The notes: generated by a model from the letters alone, not told the origin. 5,420 bases of DNA from Candidatus Bipolaricaulota bacterium (GCA_030612565.1 JAUWNQ010000047.1:1-5420), one strand, 5' to 3'. Counted from the first letter of the stretch, positions 1 through 5,395 are shown. Numbers and translations are program-made.

Positions 1-1705
1 TGAAGTGATCAAGTGCGCTCTTCAGCATGGGATATGGAGACTGTCCCAATGGGCAGAGAGATGTCTGTTCCATCGTCTCTGCTATGTCGAGCATCAGGTC
101 GAGATCCTCCTGCGTCCCTGCTCCTGCGAGGAATCGATCCATTATTTCCACCAGACGCGCGGTTCCTACTCGGCACGGAGCACACTGACCGCACGATTCA
201 TGACGGAAGAAATGGAGGATATCCGCGAGCAATGGAGCCACGCGGCAGCTCTCGTCCAACACGAGGATCGCGCCAGATCCAAGCACAGCTCCATGGGATG
301 CCAGGCTGTCATACTCGAGTGGGACATCCAGCATGTCCTCACCAAGGAACACGCCTGCCGCTCCTCCAACAAGGGCTGCAAGGAACTGCTTCCTCTGAGC
401 AACTCCGCCTCCGATCTCGAAGATCAGTTGTCGCAGCGTAGCTCCCATCGGGGCTTCCACCACCCCTGTGTGGACTACCGCGCCGGAAAGAGGATAAAGT
501 TTGGTCCCCGGAGAAGCAGGCAAGCCGACTGACCGGTAGGCATCTACCCCTTCTCGCACTATTTCAGGAACATTCGCCAGGGTCTCGACGTTATTGATAA
601 CTGTCGGCTTCCCCCACAAGCCCATACTTGCAGGGTAAGGAGGACGTAGGCGTGGGATCCCCCGTTTTCCCTCCATTGATTCAAGCAGTGACGTCTCCTC
701 ACCGCAGACATATGACCCGGCTCCTCGATGCACGTGAATGTCGAACGAAAAGGATGAATCAAGTATGTGCTGTCCTAAATAGTTAGCTTGGCGAGCTTCC
801 TTGAGTGCATTCTCTACCTGTTTGATTGCTTCAGCATACTCACCGCGTATGTAGATGTACCCCTCCAGGGCACCAACAGCGTAACCAGCAAGGATTATCC
901 CCTCTATGACTCGATGTGGAGTCCCTTCCAGGAGAACACGATCCTTGAACGTCCCCGGTTCCCCCTCATCGGCATTGCACACCACGTACTTCGGCTCTCC
1001 AGGAGTCTTCCGCGTAAACTCCCATTTACGGGCAGTGGGGAATCCTGCTCCGCCCCGCCCGCGCAATCCCGCATCCTTAACCGCAGAAACAACCTCCTCA
1101 GGGGTCATCTCGGCAAGAGCACGTGTCAACCCTTGATAGGCACCCTTTGACACCGCTTCTTCAAGACTTCCCTGCTGATCATAGTCCTTCAAGAGCCGAC
1201 GGTGTTCTCCAAGGAGAGTCGGTGAGCGTCGCCGAGATGACATTCGATCCGCGCCACGTGCTTCGGTAAGAATCCTTGGAAGGTCTTCCCGTTTAAGCTG
1301 TGTGTAAATGGCATCATCCACTTGAAGGGCTGGCGCCTCTGCACACGCCCCTAAGCAACTTGAGAGCTCGAGCGTAAACTCGCCATCCGGTGTCGTCTGT
1401 CCCGGATCGATCCCGATCTCAGCCTTGATCCCTGCGATCAATTTCCCCGTTCCAGCAAGACGACACTGAGGGGATTCACACACGCGTATGATATGCCGTC
1501 CACGTGGATTCTCACTGAGCATGGAATAGAACGTTACTACTCCACGCACAAAACCCATGCTGACGCCAAATTCCTTCGCGACTGATTCCAGCGCTGTCTC
1601 TGAGAGAAACTGGTTCTCCGAATTATCCTGAATCTCTCGCAAACGTTGCAAGAGTCCAGGACAAGCCGATCGTTCCACTCTAAACGATGACACGGTCTGT
1701 CTCAT
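1..1705 (-). CDS. nuoF: NuoE-NuoF fusion, NADH-oxidising Fe-S/FMN subunit (3' end beyond window)
   Basis: The frame is open without a stop for 568 codons from the ATG at 1705 and leaves the window at its left edge, so the C-terminus is missing. Residues about 11-145 form a whole NuoE domain: a helical N-terminus, then thioredoxin-like [2Fe-2S] ligands C76, C81, C117 and C121 in the usual CX4C...CX3C pattern. After a linker, residues about 165 onward are NuoF: GLRGRGGAGFPTARKW (213-228) and CNADEGEPGTFKDR (243-256) for FMN/NADH binding, GAGSYVCGEETSL (328-340), PTVINNVETLANVP (367-380), an SLBB-like stretch, and [4Fe-4S] ligands C505, C508, C511 and C551. The family passes electrons from NADH through FMN to Fe-S clusters, usually in the cytoplasm, in complex I, bifurcating hydrogenases or NAD-dependent formate dehydrogenases. 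The start is set by AGGAGGT at 1715-1709. The partner subunit, probably downstream, is not visible. Its composition is less GC-rich than the rest of the window. Confidence 0.93.
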   Translation of the reverse strand, partial: MRQTVSSFRVERSACPGLLQRLREIQDNSENQFLSETALESVAKEFGVSMGFVRGVVTFYSMLSENPRGRHIIRVCESPQCRLAGTGKLIAGIKAEIGIDPGQTTPDGEFTLELSSCLGACAEAPALQVDDAIYTQLKREDLPRILTEARGADRMSSRRRSPTLLGEHRRLLKDYDQQGSLEEAVSKGAYQGLTRALAEMTPEEVVSAVKDAGLRGRGGAGFPTARKWEFTRKTPGEPKYVVCNADEGEPGTFKDRVLLEGTPHRVIEGIILAGYAVGALEGYIYIRGEYAEAIKQVENALKEARQANYLGQHILDSSFSFDIHVHRGAGSYVCGEETSLLESMEGKRGIPRLRPPYPASMGLWGKPTVINNVETLANVPEIVREGVDAYRSVGLPASPGTKLYPLSGAVVHTGVVEAPMGATLRQLIFEIGGGVAQRKQFLAALVGGAAGVFLGEDMLDVPLEYDSLASHGAVLGSGAILVLDESCRVAPLLADILHFFRHESCGQCAPCRVGTARLVEIMDRFLAGAGTQEDLDLMLDIAETMEQTSLCPLGQSPYPMLKSALDHF

Positions 1706-1777
1706 GTTACCTCCTCTTCCTGTCTTACCTACTTCGAATTACGACTTCCGAGCAGGTTTCTCCAAGCGAACTCTGAC

Positions 1778-1837
1778 TTAAGCGCCTGTGCCCATCACTT
1801 GACGAGCCTTGTCAAGCATCAGATTGATGAACCTCAT
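1778..1837 (-). CDS. possible 19-residue leader ORF before nuoEF
   Basis: ATG at 1837 to TAA at 1778 encodes MRFINLMLDKARQVMGTGA. The peptide has a plausible amphipathic composition but only a weak GGAC-like element before the start. It may be a leader peptide, the C-terminal remnant of a decayed gene, or chance. It overlaps, in another frame, the short ORF at 1812-1859. I do not recognise it. Confidence 0.15.
   Translation of the reverse strand: MRFINLMLDKARQVMGTGA
1798..1816 (-). repeat. inverted repeat CTTGAC-N7-GTCAAG upstream of nuoEF
   Basis: Perfect 6-bp arms (1798-1803 and 1811-1816) flank a 7-base spacer, about 95 bases before the nuoEF start. It could be a dimeric regulator site or a small RNA hairpin. 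The arm also contains TTGACA, a consensus -35 hexamer on the minus strand, but I see no matching -10 at a normal distance, so I do not call a promoter here. Confidence 0.4.
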
Positions 1838-1859
1838 CACTGTCCAGTACCAAGTCCAT
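1812..1859 (-). CDS. possible 15-residue leader ORF just after the terminator
   Basis: ATG at 1859 to TGA at 1812 encodes MDLVLDSDEVHQSDA. It is preceded by AAGGGGG about nine bases upstream, a reasonable ribosome-binding site. It begins about 20 bases downstream of the terminator U-tract, so it would be made only from read-through transcripts or from an unseen promoter. The product is short and acidic and has no recognisable function. Chance is a serious alternative. Confidence 0.15.
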   Translation of the reverse strand: MDLVLDSDEVHQSDA

Positions 1860-1879
1860 TAGTTTGTTCCCCCTTAAAT

Positions 1880-1912
1880 AAAAAAACCGACTCAGCCGTA
1901 CAGCCTCGCCGG
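1880..1912 (-). terminator. intrinsic (Rho-independent) terminator
   Basis: Read on the minus strand, a 26-nt hairpin (1912-1887) is followed at once by seven U residues (1886-1880). The stem is CCGGC/GUCGG (five pairs, one G-U), a tandem GA/GA mismatch, GGCU/GGCU (four pairs, two G-U) and a GUAC tetraloop. It lies 307 nt after the apgM stop and about 175 nt before the nuoEF start. It would end transcripts from the promoter at 2147-2176, or attenuate nuoEF if it is conditional. Confidence 0.8.
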
Positions 1913-2007
1913 TGAAACAACAAATATCATCTAAAGACAGCCTTCTTTAGTATCATTAATGAGAGCAACTTGCCAGAAAGAGTGGGAAGGCTCTCCTCCC
2001 TGCCGGG

Positions 2008-2058
2008 TCACCTCTTCTCCCGGCACGGGCAGTTACAGGCCTTCTTGAGAAGCTTCAT
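2008..2058 (-). CDS. candidate cysteine-rich 16-residue micropeptide
   Basis: ATG at 2058 to TGA at 2008 encodes MKLLKKACNCPCREKR. A UAGGGG ribosome-binding site lies at 2070-2065, six bases before the ATG, which is good spacing. The N-terminus is basic, then cysteines at residues 8, 10 and 12 form C-X-C-X-C, and the end is highly basic. The stop codon falls in the loop of the 7-bp hairpin at 2025-2001, and the last sense codons, including Cys12, lie in that hairpin's 5' arm and loop. Such an arrangement would suit a leader peptide whose translation alters RNA folding. It could also be a metal-binding micropeptide or a chance ORF. No relative is recognised. Confidence 0.3.
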   Translation of the reverse strand: MKLLKKACNCPCREKR

Positions 2059-2125
2059 TTGCATCCCCTACTTCATCAATCGTAAAGTCTCTTTTTCCCC
2101 AGCCGCTTCCGGCTTGCCTCCCCAT
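2033..2125 (-). CDS. possible 30-residue ORF at the start of the leader RNA
   Basis: ATG at 2125 to TAA at 2033, about 15 nt after the predicted transcription start, with GAGG a few bases upstream. It starts MGRQAGSGWGKRDFTIDEV and is glycine- and charge-rich. It overlaps the start of the cysteine-rich ORF in another frame, so translation of one would affect the other. Beyond its TAA the same frame stays open to a TAG near 1932, so a gene broken by a point mutation is possible. No family is recognised. Confidence 0.18.
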   Translation of the reverse strand: MGRQAGSGWGKRDFTIDEVGDANEASQEGL

Positions 2126-2146
2126 AAAACCTCACTATCAGCGCGT

Positions 2147-2176
2147 AGTATACGCAGCGCGGCTCGGAAAGGTCAA
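2147..2176 (-). promoter_or_regulatory. strong sigma-70-type promoter reading toward nuoEF
   Basis: On the minus strand TTGACC (2176-2171, five of six consensus bases) is followed by an 18-base spacer and TATACT (2152-2147, five of six). It starts 44 bases after the apgM stop codon and predicts transcription from about 2140 into the structured leader, terminator and nuoEF. It is the best promoter match I found in the window. Confidence 0.7.
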
Positions 2177-2219
2177 GTTGTGGTCATCACGCAAAAATCG
2201 TTAAGCTGTGCCACGCGGT

Positions 2220-3470
2220 TCAGGATCCGAACTTGGGTGTCCAGTTATTGTAATTCAAGAGCATCGGGAGGACCTTCCCGCTCCACCGGCACAGGCCTCC
2301 ACGACCGGCTTCGCGCTCACCGAACACGCTCGTCGTATCACGTCGCACGTTCGGACCCACGTAGAGAATCGGGACCGGTTCGGCGGTGTGGTCCCCGTAC
2401 TCGGTCGGGGTGGTGTGATCCCCGGTGATCGCGAGGTGGGTCTCCTTCCAGTCAACCCCTTCCATCAATGGCGCGATCAGCTCGGCGTCGATCCTCTCGA
2501 TGAACGCGGCCTTCGCCTTTGCATCATGATCATGCCCGGCGTTGTCCGTCCCCTTCACGTGGATAAAGACGTAGTCGAAGGTCTCTAGAGCCGCAAGGGC
2601 TGTTTTGGCTTTCGAACGGAGGTCAGTATCTAGCCCACCGGTCGCACCGGGTGCATCGCGTACCTCCATTCCGCAGGCGAGCGCGATTCCGCGATAGAGC
2701 GCGCCACCGGCGATGACGGCTCCGCTCACCCCGTAGACCGTCTCGATCGAATCGAGGTGTGGCAGGTCGGAAGCTCCGCGGGCAAGGATGTAGTTCGCCG
2801 GTTTCTCTCCAGTACGTTCACGCTCCCTGTTCACCGGGTGATCGTGGAGAACCTCATAGCTGCGCCTCGCCAGTTCATTCAGCGCAGCGGCGGTGCGGCG
2901 GGAGCCTTCGTCGTTATGCCCATCCATGGGCTTGAAATCGAGCGCTTTTGCATCGACCTTGTGCGGGTCGTTCTCCGTGACGTAGCACGACAGTCCGTCC
3001 CCCCGTAGTAGTAGCGCTCCGCGGTGCTGTGTGCTCGGGCGAAACTCGAACTCAACGCCCAGGCTCTTCTCCAGGGAGATACTGTTCAATGCCTTCGCCA
3101 GTTCCGCTTGCCCTGAGGAGATCCTCCCCGCACGCCTATCTTTGACGATGAACTTACCCTCGTTGGGTGTCACGGTGGCGAAGTTTGCCCGGAAGCAGAT
3201 ATCGCCCGGATTCACTGCCATCCCAATCCCGAGGCACTCGAATACGCCCCGCCCAGTATAGACCACATACGGGTCGTAACCCAAGAGCGAGAGGTGCGCC
3301 GTGTCGCTCCCCGGCCTCACCCCAGGAGCGATCGGATCGACCAGGCCCAGCGCGCCGCGCGCCGCCAGCTCGTCGAGGTGGGGGGTCTGCGCGGCCTCGA
3401 GACAGGTCTTCCCCCCCTGATCGGTCGGCCGTCCGCCAAGACCATCGGCGATGATGAGAATCGCTTTCAT
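2220..3470 (-). CDS. apgM: archaeal-type 2,3-bisphosphoglycerate-independent phosphoglycerate mutase
   Basis: 416 residues, normal for the ApgM family, which interconverts 3- and 2-phosphoglycerate in the cytoplasm without bisphosphoglycerate. It belongs to the alkaline phosphatase superfamily and uses two divalent metals. Visible motifs are the metal-binding start ILIIADGLGGRP (D9), TPHLDELAARG (29-39), the nucleophile region PGSDTAHLSLLGYDP with predicted phospho-serine S55, GDICFRANFATV (89-100), KDRRAGR (110-116), HVKGTDNAGHDHDAK (304-318) and ITGDHTTPTEYGDHTAEPVP (348-367) with the C-terminal metal ligands, and the family-like KFGS tail. The ATG at 3470 is chosen over one at 3521 because AAGGAGG (3482-3476) lies five bases before it and the family begins with this strand. 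It is divergent from the fumarase genes across 201 bases. No terminator is evident directly after it, so some transcripts may run to the terminator at 1880. Confidence 0.95.
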   Translation of the reverse strand: MKAILIIADGLGGRPTDQGGKTCLEAAQTPHLDELAARGALGLVDPIAPGVRPGSDTAHLSLLGYDPYVVYTGRGVFECLGIGMAVNPGDICFRANFATVTPNEGKFIVKDRRAGRISSGQAELAKALNSISLEKSLGVEFEFRPSTQHRGALLLRGDGLSCYVTENDPHKVDAKALDFKPMDGHNDEGSRRTAAALNELARRSYEVLHDHPVNRERERTGEKPANYILARGASDLPHLDSIETVYGVSGAVIAGGALYRGIALACGMEVRDAPGATGGLDTDLRSKAKTALAALETFDYVFIHVKGTDNAGHDHDAKAKAAFIERIDAELIAPLMEGVDWKETHLAITGDHTTPTEYGDHTAEPVPILYVGPNVRRDTTSVFGEREAGRGGLCRWSGKVLPMLLNYNNWTPKFGS

Positions 3471-3531
3471 GTTCTCCTCCTTACGTTCGCTGCTCATGGG
3501 TGTCATCGATCGCTGCGGCAAGCCATACCGT

Positions 3532-3552
3532 CGGGTACGTTACCCGGTAACG
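3532..3552. promoter_or_regulatory. compound palindrome in the apgM/fumarase divergent promoter region
   Basis: Two perfect palindromes overlap: CGGGTA-CGT-TACCCG (3532-3546) and CGTTACC-C-GGTAACG (3538-3552). Together they give three GGTA-type half-sites in alternating orientation within 21 bases. The site sits 62-82 bases before the apgM ATG and 120-140 before the fumarase ATG, overlapping the candidate apgM -10. This suits an operator for a dimeric regulator; the regulator is unknown. Confidence 0.45.
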
Positions 3553-3565
3553 GAAGCGAAATCAA
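3537..3565 (-). promoter_or_regulatory. possible apgM promoter
   Basis: On the minus strand TTGATT (3565-3560, four of six) is followed by 17 bases and TAACGT (3542-3537, three of six including T1, A2 and T6). Start of transcription would be near 3530, giving a leader of about 60 nt. The -10 and spacer overlap the compound palindrome. The -10 match is weak. Confidence 0.3.
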
Positions 3566-3611
3566 CGCGAAAGAGCCTCAAGTTGTAAGTACTGCCGATA
3601 GCCCCCTTTTC

Positions 3612-3640
3612 TTGACCACGCTCGAACATTCCCATACCTT
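3612..3640 (+). promoter_or_regulatory. possible fumarase operon promoter
   Basis: TTGACC (3612-3617, five of six) is followed by a 17-base spacer and TACCTT (3635-3640, three of six). Transcription would begin near 3647, about 25 bases before the fumarase alpha ATG. The -35 is good and the -10 is poor. No better plus-strand match is seen in the 201-base gap. Confidence 0.4.
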
Positions 3641-3671
3641 AAGAGGATCGACAGGTGGATTGAGGGGGACG

Positions 3672-4580
3672 ATGAGCCAAGAAACGGAGGTCGAGGTGAT
3701 CGTGAAAAAGGAAGAGTTAAGGGCCGCTCTTGTGGCGGCGATCGAGAAGGCTGTCACCGTCCTTCCACCAGACGTTGTGGCCGCCCTAAAACGGGCCCGT
3801 GAAGTTGAGGAGGAAGAGCGTGCCCGGTCGCAGCTCGCTGCGATGCAGCTCGATGCGATCCTGAAGAACATCGAGATCGCCCGTGCAAGAGCGATCCCCC
3901 TCTGCCAGGACACGGGGATCCAGACCTTCTTCGTCAAGGCCGGGGTGGCAAGCCCGTTTCTCAAGGATCTCCCTGAAGTAATCGCAGCCGCGGTTGCCGA
4001 GGCGACTGCTATGGTCCCTCTCCGCCCGAACACGGTCGACCCGTTCACCGGTGTGAACCCAGGGGACAACCTGGGGCGGTTCATGCCCCTGATCGAGTGG
4101 GACCTTGTCGCAGGGGACGAGATAACGATCGACCTCCTCCCAAAAGGGGGCGGGAGCGAGAACTGCTGCGCCCTGAAGATGCTCGCACCCGGGGATGGAA
4201 TCGAAGGGATCGAGCGGGCGGTCGTCGATCACGTCATATCTTGCAAAGGGGCTCCATGTCCTCCGACGATCGTCGGGATAGGGATCGGGGGAGGTAGCGA
4301 CACCGCGATGAAGCTCGCCAAACGCGCGATCCTGCGCGAAGTTGGCAGCCATCACCCAGATCTCGGCGTGGCTGCGTTGGAGGGAAAACTCCTCGCACTG
4401 ATCAACGAAAGCGGGGTCGGCCCGATGGGCCTCGGAGGGAAGACAACCTCGCTGGCGGTGCATATCGAGTACACCTTCCGCCATCCCGCCTCCCTCCCGC
4501 TGGGGATCGTCATACAGTGCTGGGCCGCTCGCCGTGCCAAGGTTCACATCACGGCAGAGGGAAGGATCGAGGTCGCCTGA
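3672..4580 (+). CDS. class I fumarase (fumarate hydratase) alpha subunit
   Basis: 302 residues. This is the N-terminal-type half of the oxygen-sensitive [4Fe-4S] class I fumarases (fumarate + H2O to L-malate), encoded separately from its beta half as in many anaerobes and archaea. A long helical N-terminus (about 10-75) leads to [12 protein letters not shown] (C78 cluster ligand, D80 predicted catalytic acid), [18 protein letters not shown] (118-135, substrate arginine R118), KGGGSEN (158-164), [15 protein letters not shown] (C196), [14 protein letters not shown] (253-266) and IQCWAARRA (C283). The three ligands C78, C196 and C283 are all present. The adjacent C165-C166 pair after GSEN is an oddity. 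The ATG at 3672 follows GAGGGGG and matches the family's usual start; the frame is open upstream to 3294 but that part overlaps apgM. L-tartrate dehydratase (TtdA) is the main alternative; the RPN..DP...N.GDN motif favours fumarase. Confidence 0.9.
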   Translation: MSQETEVEVIVKKEELRAALVAAIEKAVTVLPPDVVAALKRAREVEEEERARSQLAAMQLDAILKNIEIARARAIPLCQDTGIQTFFVKAGVASPFLKDLPEVIAAAVAEATAMVPLRPNTVDPFTGVNPGDNLGRFMPLIEWDLVAGDEITIDLLPKGGGSENCCALKMLAPGDGIEGIERAVVDHVISCKGAPCPPTIVGIGIGGGSDTAMKLAKRAILREVGSHHPDLGVAALEGKLLALINESGVGPMGLGGKTTSLAVHIEYTFRHPASLPLGIVIQCWAARRAKVHITAEGRIEVA

Positions 4581-4581
4581 G

Positions 4582-5175
4582 ATGAAACGAGAGATCCTTC
4601 TTCCCGCTCCTCCCGATCTCGTGCGAGAACTCCGCATTGGGGATCAACTCTACCTCAGCGGAACGATCTTCACCGCACGCGACGCGGCACACCGCCTACT
4701 TCTTGCGCTGCAAGATAAGGGCGTGGAGATCCCCTTTGACATCGTAGGGCTGCCCCTCTACCACTGCGGCCCACTGATGCGCAAGGTGAAAGATACTTGG
4801 CATGTGATCTCCGCCGGCCCGACGACGAGCATGCGCATGGAGCCGCTTGCGGCGAGCTTCCTCTCCCTCTTTGGACCCAAGATCATCATCGGCAAGGGAG
4901 GGATGGGACCTGCGACGCAGGCGGCGCTTAGGCGCGAAGGAGCCGTCTACACCCACTTCACCGGCGGAGCCGGGGCACTCGCAGCAGTGGCGATCGAGGG
5001 AGTGGAGAGGGTCTTCTTCCTCCAGGAGCTGGGAATGGTCGAAGCGGTCTGGCTCTTGCGCGTGAAACGCTTCGGCCCGCTCCTCGTCACCATGGACAGC
5101 ACCGGGGAAAACCTGTATTCTGACCTCGATGCAGCGGTCGCCGAAAGAAAGCGGGCGATCGACGCGCGAATTTAA
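4582..5175 (+). CDS. class I fumarase (fumarate hydratase) beta subunit
   Basis: 197 residues, the C-terminal-type half that completes the active site with the alpha subunit. Visible are LSGTIFTARDAAH (25-37, substrate arginine R33), LPLYHCGP (57-64), ISAGPTTSMRMEPL (76-89, R85), IIIGKGGMGP (101-110, K105) and a C-terminal FFLQELGMVEAVWLLRVKRFGPLLVTMD block (from 145). It follows the alpha stop codon by one base, with GAGGT at 4569-4573 eight bases before the ATG, so the two subunits are surely co-translated from one message. The in-frame ATG at 4534 lies inside alpha and is rejected. The C-terminal block also resembles TtdB, so tartrate dehydratase cannot be excluded; substrate choice cannot be read from sequence. 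No terminator with a U-tract follows. Confidence 0.9.
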   Translation: MKREILLPAPPDLVRELRIGDQLYLSGTIFTARDAAHRLLLALQDKGVEIPFDIVGLPLYHCGPLMRKVKDTWHVISAGPTTSMRMEPLAASFLSLFGPKIIIGKGGMGPATQAALRREGAVYTHFTGGAGALAAVAIEGVERVFFLQELGMVEAVWLLRVKRFGPLLVTMDSTGENLYSDLDAAVAERKRAIDARI

Positions 5176-5180
5176 GAAGG

Positions 5181-5236
5181 AGATTGAGAGATTGGGTAAG
5201 TGAGTGATTGAGCGAGTGAGAGATTGAGTTATTGAA
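5181..5236 (+). repeat. degenerate octamer tandem repeat (seven units, consensus NGATTGAG)
   Basis: Starting six bases after the fumarase beta stop, seven consecutive 8-base units can be read: agattgag, agattggg, taagtgag, tgattgag, cgagtgag, agattgag, ttattgaa. The period is kept without indels for 56 bases. No reading frame or known element explains it. Confidence 0.75.
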
Positions 5237-5312
5237 CCTCCCAATCTCCCCTCCGGGCTAGAAGCCCTTCATGGCCGGCGGCCGATCATTCAATCTTCCG
5301 ATCTCTCAATTC
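5183..5312. repeat. imperfect inverted repeat with octamer arms around a GC-rich core
   Basis: The right arm (5289-5312), read on the minus strand, is three further octamers: gaattgag, agatcgga, agattgaa. The perfect core of the pairing is ATTGAGAGAT (5183-5192) with its complement (5301-5310). A competing 9-bp stem joins 5188-5196 to 5240-5248. The element resembles an intergenic palindromic repeat or a MITE-like unit, but I see no target-site duplication and cannot test copy number from this window. Confidence 0.5.
5255..5283. other. two small GC-rich hairpins in the core of the inverted repeat
   Basis: GGGCT-AGA-AGCCC (5255-5267) and GGCC-GGC-GGCC (5273-5283) lie side by side at the centre of the octamer element. 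Neither is followed by a T-run, so an intrinsic terminator is not supported, although the folded RNA could protect the 3' end of the fumarase message. Confidence 0.5.
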
Positions 5313-5395
5313 CTCAGCGCCCTCTGCTCTACCGGTAAAATGCTTGAAACTACGGTTTGAGATCGAAGGCGAGCAGTAGAAAAGGTTTACTTAAC

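Larger units (their letters stand above)
1880..2140 (-). ncRNA. candidate structured RNA or attenuation leader upstream of nuoEF
   Basis: The segment is bounded by a strong promoter (start of transcription expected near 2140) and an intrinsic terminator (U-tract at 1886-1880), giving an RNA of about 260 nt. It contains several independent perfect or near-perfect hairpins: 2114-2101 (AGCCG, GAAG loop, CGGCU), 2025-2001 (7-bp UGCCGGG/CCCGGCA, 11-nt loop), 2000-1984 (GGGAGG/CUUCCC, directly abutting the previous one), 1950-1931 (7-bp CUAAAGA/UCUUUAG, 6-nt loop) and the terminator. I could not match it to RNase P, tmRNA, SRP, 6S, FMN, SAM-I, cobalamin, c-di-GMP or Moco RNA signatures. It may be a stand-alone RNA, a nuoEF leader, or an mRNA for one or more micropeptides. 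Confidence 0.5.

Noticed and set aside
5..532. Open plus-strand frames across 5-532 and 13-441
   Set aside because: They are antisense to the intact nuoEF frame, which carries clear family motifs; the plus-strand translations have none.
9..1092. Impression that nuoEF is broken by frameshifts, since several minus-strand frames share its span
   Set aside because: Codon-by-codon reading from 1705 gives one continuous frame of 568 codons with all motifs in order; the other frames are out of phase.
1798..1830. nuoEF promoter based on the perfect TTGACA in the minus strand
   Set aside because: No acceptable -10 hexamer is found 15-20 bases downstream.
1930..2140. FMN or SAM-I riboswitch upstream of the flavoprotein gene
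   Set aside because: Isolated look-alike fragments (AGAGGUGA, CCCGGCA) occur, but the conserved blocks of either family are not present in the right order.
1970..2588. Plus-strand frames 1970-2428 and 2208-2588 as genes
   Set aside because: They run antisense through the leader and the C-terminal metal-binding part of apgM, with low-complexity Arg/Ser/Pro-rich translations and no SD.
3294..3671. N-terminal extension of fumarase alpha from an ATG at 3294
   Set aside because: It would run through apgM in antisense, is Arg/Pro-rich, and the family starts near the ATG at 3672, which has its own SD.
3786..4637. Minus-strand frame of 283 codons opposite fumarase alpha
   Set aside because: It lies opposite a complete, motif-bearing gene and spans the alpha/beta junction; a typical shadow of GC-rich coding DNA.
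5255..5283. Intrinsic terminator of the fumarase operon
   Set aside because: The hairpins are short and no T-run follows on either strand.
5181..5312. CRISPR array
   Set aside because: Units are 8 bases, contiguous and degenerate with no spacers, and part of the array is inverted.
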